The notes under the pieces: model-generated | Seen by the model: only the letters and a program-made list of their open reading frames with translations | What the model was told of the DNA's origin: nothing | Databases searched by the model: none | In this document: piece after piece, positions 59,170 through 64,000 of the stretch | Layout: the number at the start of each line of letters is the position of its first letter | Position numbering within the stretch: position 1 is the first letter of the stretch | Origin: Bactericera cockerelli | Taxonomy: Eukaryota > Arthropoda > Insecta > Hemiptera > Triozidae | Direction of reading: 5' to 3' | Assembly: GCA_024516035.1 (NCBI GenBank) | Contig: CM044958.1 | Coordinates: 44,670,803-44,734,802 of the forward strand | DNA: 64,000 nt | Translations under genes and position numbers: made by a program

Positions 59170-62100
59170 CCAATTCTAGTCCGAGTTCGAGTCCGAGGGC
59201 GTCCAGTAGAATCAGTCCTGGTTCCGAGGCGAGTGTTGGTTCTCTGAATCATTTTAGAATTAGAGTGGTGATTGGCCAATCTCTAAAGCTTTCGCAGTTG
59301 GTTATTCGTGTATTCATTGTTTGTTTTTGATACAACTACTACCTGGGACGTCGCGGTTTTTTGACCATCCAGTCTACACCTCCTACTTGCTCGGGACCCC
59401 GGGATTGCCAATTCCCGTATAACCGTGTTCGGTCACCCCTGGGGGGAACATTAAGACGTTAAATGGGAAGGAGGAGGAGTTGGTGGAGGAGATGCAAAAG
59501 TATAAAGTACAGATCATAGGACTCAGTGAAACCAGAAGGAAAGGAAAAGGAGAAGCAACCTTACATGAGAGATATAAATTGAAATACTCGGGAGTACCTA
59601 CTGGGCATAATGCAGCACAAGGAGTAGCATTTGTATGGACAGAAGAAATAGAACGAAGATGCCTCAGCTGGGAAGCAGTGGACCATAGAATCATAACAGC
59701 AGACCTACAACTAGAAGAAAAAGTAACACTTATACAGATATACGCTCCAACTGAAAACTCAACCATGACAGAGAAAGAGGAATTCTACACAAAACTGGAC
59801 CAAGAATTAAATAATGCTCAGCAACGAAGCCGACATGTTATTATAATGGGGGACTGGAATGCAAGAACTGGCAACATTGAAATAGACAAAATTATTGGAA
59901 AACATGCTGGAGAAGAACAAGTAAACACAAATGGAGAACTAATGATAGAATTCTGCATACAGAACCAAATGAAAATCGGGAACACATTTTTCAAACATAA
60001 GGAAAAGGAGAAAATTACATTTGAGGAAGAAAGAAGACATGTTAAAAGCATCATAGATTACATGACCTACACAGTGCACACCAAGTACGCCATTAACGAT
60101 GTGAAGGTAATCCGAAATGCAGAACTCGGTACAGACCACTATTTATTAGTTATGGACACCAAATTCTACACAAAAAAAGACGTCCTGAAAAAGAAACAAT
60201 ACCAACGAATAAAGACGGAAACTCTAAAAGATGAAGAAGTTAGAAGACAATACCAAGAAACACTAAATACTAATATGGAAAAATACACCCGGGATGAAAA
60301 TATTGACCCTAACAATATCAATACTAGATGGGCAATACTAAAGAAAAGTATTATACAAGCAGCAGAAAAGGTGTGTGGGACAAGAAATGTAAAATCAGAC
60401 AAGAAAAGAACAAAATGGTGGAATGACAGTATCAAAAACCTAATCAGAGAGAAGAAACAGGCGTGGAAAAAATACAAGAACAGTAAAAGAGAAGAGGATA
60501 GAAAAATATACATCGAAAAAAGAAATGAAACAAAGAATAAACTAAGGGAAGCAAAAAGGAAGGCCTGGGAAGACTTCGGAATAGAAATAGAGAATAGTTT
60601 TAAAACAGATAAAAGGAAATTCTGGTCGATCATGAAGAGAACAAGAGGAAGAAAAACTCAAGAACTAAGAAGCCTGATCAATGAAAATGGAACACTAATA
60701 TCCGAAAACAAGGAAATACTAGAAGAATGGAAAAAGTTCTACCAAGAAAAATTCAGAGATACAATTGAAGAAACTGAAGACCACACAGCACCAACTCAAG
60801 AAGACACAAACGACCCAATCCGAACTGAAGAAGTAACCGAAGCTCTAAAAAACATCAGATGTGGAAAAGCCCCAGGCAGCGATGATGTAAATCCTGAATT
60901 CATCAAATATGGAGGAGAAAACCTGATAAAGGAACTGAGAGACATTTATCAACTATGCTGGGAAAAGAATGAAATAGCCGAAGAATGGGAACGTAACATC
61001 ATAATACCTATCTACAAAAAAGGGAGTTCAAATAAATGTGAAAACTACAGAGCCATTTGCCCATCACAAATAATACTCAAAATCTATACGAGAATACTAG
61101 AGAAAAGAATAAGAAAAGTAACAGAAAACAAACTAATAGACAATCAGGCAGCATTTAGACCAGGAAGACAAACACAAGACCACATTTTCACTATAAGACT
61201 TGTCATGGAGAAAATGATAGAAAGACAAAAAGACTTATTTATGGCTTTTATTGATCTTCGAGCCGCTTTTGATATGGTCAAGAAAAAATACTTGTGGGAA
61301 GCCCTTAAAGATAGTGAAATACCAAACAAACTCCTACAAGCTACCAAAAGTGTATACAACCGAGTAATGGCTAAAGTGAGGATACAAGGAGAAGAATCCG
61401 ACTTATTTGAGATAAATAGAGGTATAAAACAAGGAGATTCACTTAGCCCACTCCTATTCATCATATTCATGAATGAGATAGCCAAAAGGTGCAACGAAAA
61501 CCAAATCAAAACCATAATCGGATACTGGAACATGCAACCCATTTATATATCAGACCTGCTCTTTGCCGATGATTTGGTATTGATTGCAGATACACCTGAA
61601 AAACTACAAAGATTAATCAATAGTTGGACAAACAATCTGAACCAAAAGGAAATGGAGATAAACGCTGAAAAGAGTAAAGTCATGCATATTAGAACAAATT
61701 CAGAACAAACGAACAAAATCATAAAAATAAACAATGAAACTTTGGAATGGATAGACACTTACACTTACCTGGGCACCAAAATATACAGAGATGGAAAAAT
61801 AACAACTGAAATAAAAAATAGAGTAACAAAAACAGGGCAGATATACTACAGTCTAAATCAAGCAATCATAAGTAAAAAAGAAGTCAACTTGAAAACAACG
61901 ATCCTTATGTACAAAACAGTATACACCCCCACACTCACATACGGATTAGAAAGTGCAGTACTCACATCACGAGAAAAACAAATGATACAAACATCGGAAA
62001 TGAAATATCTCAGAAGAGCCATTGGTAAAACTAGAAGAGACAAAATAAGAAATACCAGAATAAGAGAAGAAACAGGACAAATTGAACTAAATAAACAGAT

Positions 62101-62374
62101 AGAAGAAAAGCAGTTGAAATGGTTTGGACATGTGAGTAGGATGCCGAATGAGCGAATACCAAAGAAGATATTGGAATGTAAACCACAAGGAAGAAGAGGA
62201 CAGGGAAGACCGAGAACGACATACGAGGATATGGTGAGAGATATCTCTAAAAGGAAGGGTAAAACAATAGCGGAGGCAAAGAGGCTTGCCCAGGATAGGA
62301 GAAGATTCAAGGAATGGACTGAGGTATCCGACGCTGCTTAGCGGCATAAGGATTAAGACAAAGAAGAAGAAGAA
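59170..62374 (+). mobile_element. RTE-like non-LTR retrotransposon, near full length
   Basis: About 3.2 kb, the usual RTE size, with one long ORF, a short 3' UTR and an AAG-repeat tail. Flanked by the 11-bp direct repeat GAATATTTTTC (59159-59169 and 62375-62385). The flanks join into a repeat seen uninterrupted at 55190-55375, confirming both boundaries. Confidence 0.88.
59423..62341 (+). CDS. RTE endonuclease-reverse transcriptase
   Basis: Open frame 59423-62341; the first ATG is at 59492, but the endonuclease start ([13 protein letters not shown]) lies upstream of it, so the true start is uncertain or has been lost. Endonuclease: [55 protein letters not shown]. Reverse transcriptase: [80 protein letters not shown] near 61562-61573, YLGTKI. 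C-terminal RTE block: [20 protein letters not shown] and [16 protein letters not shown]. It copies its own RNA, and such enzymes often also serve SINEs. No internal stop. Confidence 0.93.
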   Translation, partial: PCSVTPGGNIKTLNGKEEELVEEMQKYKVQIIGLSETRRKGKGEATLHERYKLKYSGVPTGHNAAQGVAFVWTEEIERRCLSWEAVDHRIITADLQLEEKVTLIQIYAPTENSTMTEKEEFYTKLDQELNNAQQRSRHVIIMGDWNARTGNIEIDKIIGKHAGEEQVNTNGELMIEFCIQNQMKIGNTFFKHKEKEKITFEEERRHVKSIIDYMTYTVHTKYAINDVKVIRNAELGTDHYLLVMDTKFYTKKDVLKKKQYQRIKTETLKDEEVRRQYQETLNTNMEKYTRDENIDPNNINTRWAILKKSIIQAAEKVCGTRNVKSDKKRTKWWNDSIKNLIREKKQAWKKYKNSKREEDRKIYIEKRNETKNKLREAKRKAWEDFGIEIENSFKTDKRKFWSIMKRTRGRKTQELRSLINENGTLISENKEILEEWKKFYQEKFRDTIEETEDHTAPTQEDTNDPIRTEEVTEALKNIRCGKAPGSDDVNPEFIKYGGENLIKELRDIYQLCWEKNEIAEEWERNIIIPIYKKGSSNKCENYRAICPSQIILKIYTRILEKRIRKVTENKLIDNQAAFRPGRQTQDHIFTIRLVMEKMIERQKDLFMAFIDLRAAFDMVKKKYLWEALKDSEIPNKLLQATKSVYNRVMAKVRIQGEESDLFEINRGIKQGDSLSPLLFIIFMNEIAKRCNENQIKTIIGYWNMQPIYISDLLFADDLVLIADTPEKLQRLINSWTNNLNQKEMEINAEKSKVMHIRTNSEQTNKIIKINNETLEWIDTYTYLGTKIYRDGKITTEIKNRVTKTGQIYYSLNQAIISKKEVNLKTTILMYKTVYTPTLTYGLESAVLTSREKQMIQTSEMKYLRRAIGKTRRDKIRNTRIREETGQIELNKQIEEKQLKWFGHVSRMPNERIPKKILECKPQGRRGQGRPRTTYEDMVRDISKRKGKTIAEAKRLAQDRRRFKEWTEVSDAA

Positions 62375-62385
62375 GAATATTTTTC

Positions 62386-64000
62386 TATTCTCTTGCCTTT
62401 CTATTGTATATATTGTTTTCATTTTTAAATTGTTATAATAATTATTTGTACTGTACATAACGTCTTTCTATATATCTAATAAAGTGTTTAATAATAATGA
62501 AAATAATAATACTCTACTATAGGAGGGCTTCCGAGGGATGGTCCGAGGCAGACTTGAACCACCGACCTCCAGGTTACGAGTCCGCCGCCTTATCGATCAA
62601 GCTACTGAGCTCGCTCTATTTCGAAACAACAAACAAAGCAAAAATATAGAAGTCAAATGTCCCTGTATTCATCGAATAAAGAAGAACCACCACCAATACT
62701 GACGTCTATTGGAGTCGGTGATCCAAAAATGAAAATAAAATAGTAAAATACCCAGCACCTAAATGGAAAGTATTGTGTCACTTCTCGCCCATCAGAGGGG
62801 AGGCATACTACGGGATGGACAGGCTACAACACAGACCACAAGCGTCCACAGTAGCTCCTGTTTCATGGCTACGAAATAAAAAAGGCTGTGAAACACTCAT
62901 TTTTTTTTTAAAATAAAATAAAAACATGACTCCGAACGATCATTACGATAACGTGTGCTCGCATTTTTTAGAACAATAGCAACCCATATGGCACTCGAAA
63001 TCGATCCGAGGGTTCTAAAACAATACACCAATAACTTTTTGTCCAATGGGCACTTGTTTAGTAGGTAGACCGCACCTAGATTTAGGGATCGAATTCAGGG
63101 ATGTCTAATCTACTAATGCATGGTTCTGAAGGCAATAGAAAATGCACGGAGAAAAGACCTTAAGAGAATTCTGAAACCAGTGTTTTGTTTACAATTTACA
63201 TTGTTTTAGGTCGACGTTAAAATGTTTATCTACATTCTAAATACGTATTTGTTTACAATCTTGTATACAGTAAGTATTGTTTACATGCACTTGTGTAATT
63301 TTAACTTTCACAAATATACTTATATTAAAAATATATAATTTTAAGTTACACTATTTATAAAAACATATTTATTTGTGTTAATTTGTATATATAAAAAGGA
63401 TTAATATATAAATTCTCAGAGCCAATAATTAATAAGCCTAACGTTGAGATACGAACCATCCACCTACAGATTACGAGTCAGTTATAAAAATAATAATAAT
63501 ACTCTTAAGTGAAAGGTAACCAACAGGCGAGGTTCATGCTTAAACCATTTTCTACCACCTAACTCTAAGAATCTTATTATTATGTGGTCATACGCTCAAA
63601 TTAATGAGAAAAGTTCATGCATTGGGTGGGATTGAATAGACGCTACCTAGATTACCAGACTAGCGCCTTAACCACTTGACTACCGATGCCTTATCAATCG
63701 ATCTGTTGAGATCAGTTAGTTCCCTAAGATCCCTTTTTATGGCAATAGTAAATTTATGCTATGAATCATCAACATAATACTGTATCTGGGGTAGATACAG
63801 TTGAGCGTTCGAAATGATCAGCAAATTCCGAGAAACTCAATCTTGGAGAGAAAAACGGAAGCTGTGTTGCTTCTCTCCAGTCCCGGATTTACGGGTACCG
63901 CGCCTCTATGGGCAAATATTTTTTGATACCACCTTTATTTTGAATAAGTCAACCTTATCTAAGATACTAATTATTGAGAAAAAATATATGCATTTACAGA
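62386..64000. other. Intergenic SINE cluster at right edge
   Basis: 62525-62620: reverse SINE family 3 head. 62750-62910: full repeat T. 63440-63480 and 63691-63725: a family 3 SINE split by a reverse family 1 SINE (63487-63690). The rest is AT-rich with no gene recognised. Confidence 0.6.

Noticed and set aside
59383..59766. Minus-strand frames opposite the RTE ORF (also 60166-60633, 61858-62310)
   Set aside because: Shadows of the A-rich retrotransposon coding strand.

Overview
The window is animal, almost certainly arthropod and probably insect, nuclear DNA. Its one clear host gene is a fibroblast growth factor receptor (FGFR) on the minus strand: 15 short, GC-richer exons spread over about 30 kb of AT-rich introns. 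The rest is mostly retrotransposons, SINEs, MITEs and tandem repeats. I could not assign a species. The insect call rests on the five-Ig receptor layout (as in Drosophila Breathless) and on the insect-like LINE/SINE content.

FGFR (1256-31317, minus). The start codon and signal peptide lie in an exon at 31222-31317. The gene then runs down-coordinate through five Ig-like domains, an acid box, one transmembrane helix, a juxtamembrane segment and the tyrosine kinase. It leaves the window just after the activation-loop exon (1256-1449), so the C-lobe end and tail lie off the left edge. All splice phases agree, giving 901 codons plus 2 nt with either Ig-V exon. The most interesting gene-level observation is a pair of equal-length (179 nt), same-phase, homologous exons (16058-16236 and 15314-15492) for the first half of the last Ig domain, the ligand-binding D3. 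Using both or neither breaks the frame, so they look mutually exclusive. Vertebrate IIIb/IIIc splicing alters the other half of the same domain.

Mobile DNA. Three non-LTR retrotransposons are present. A 5'-truncated element on the minus strand (2149-5228) is cut by a 229-bp piggyBac-type MITE. A CR1/Jockey-group element (about 35590-41065) has a frameshifted ORF1 with an SGNH-esterase-like domain and a 1037-codon EN-RT ORF2. An RTE-like element (59170-62374) is near full length and has an 11-bp target-site duplication. Several SINE families are present. Some have tRNA-like heads and one has a 5S-rRNA-like head; one tRNA-headed family and the 5S-headed family share a central core. Two SINE insertions have target-site duplications that span FGFR splice sites (exon 1 donor, exon 13 acceptor). 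MITEs of PIF/Harbinger, piggyBac and foldback type, an unclassified element of about 650 bp in three copies, a 10-unit palindromic minisatellite, a 13-unit 21-bp minisatellite beside a splice donor, and a 5S-derived 167-bp tandem array fill the introns.

Layout: 1-1255 SINEs in an FGFR intron; 1256-31317 FGFR and its repeat-filled introns; 31318-35589 upstream region with no located promoter; 35590-41065 CR1-like LINE; 41066-59158 intergenic, with repeats and one weak candidate terminal exon; 59159-62385 RTE element; 62386-64000 SINE clusters.
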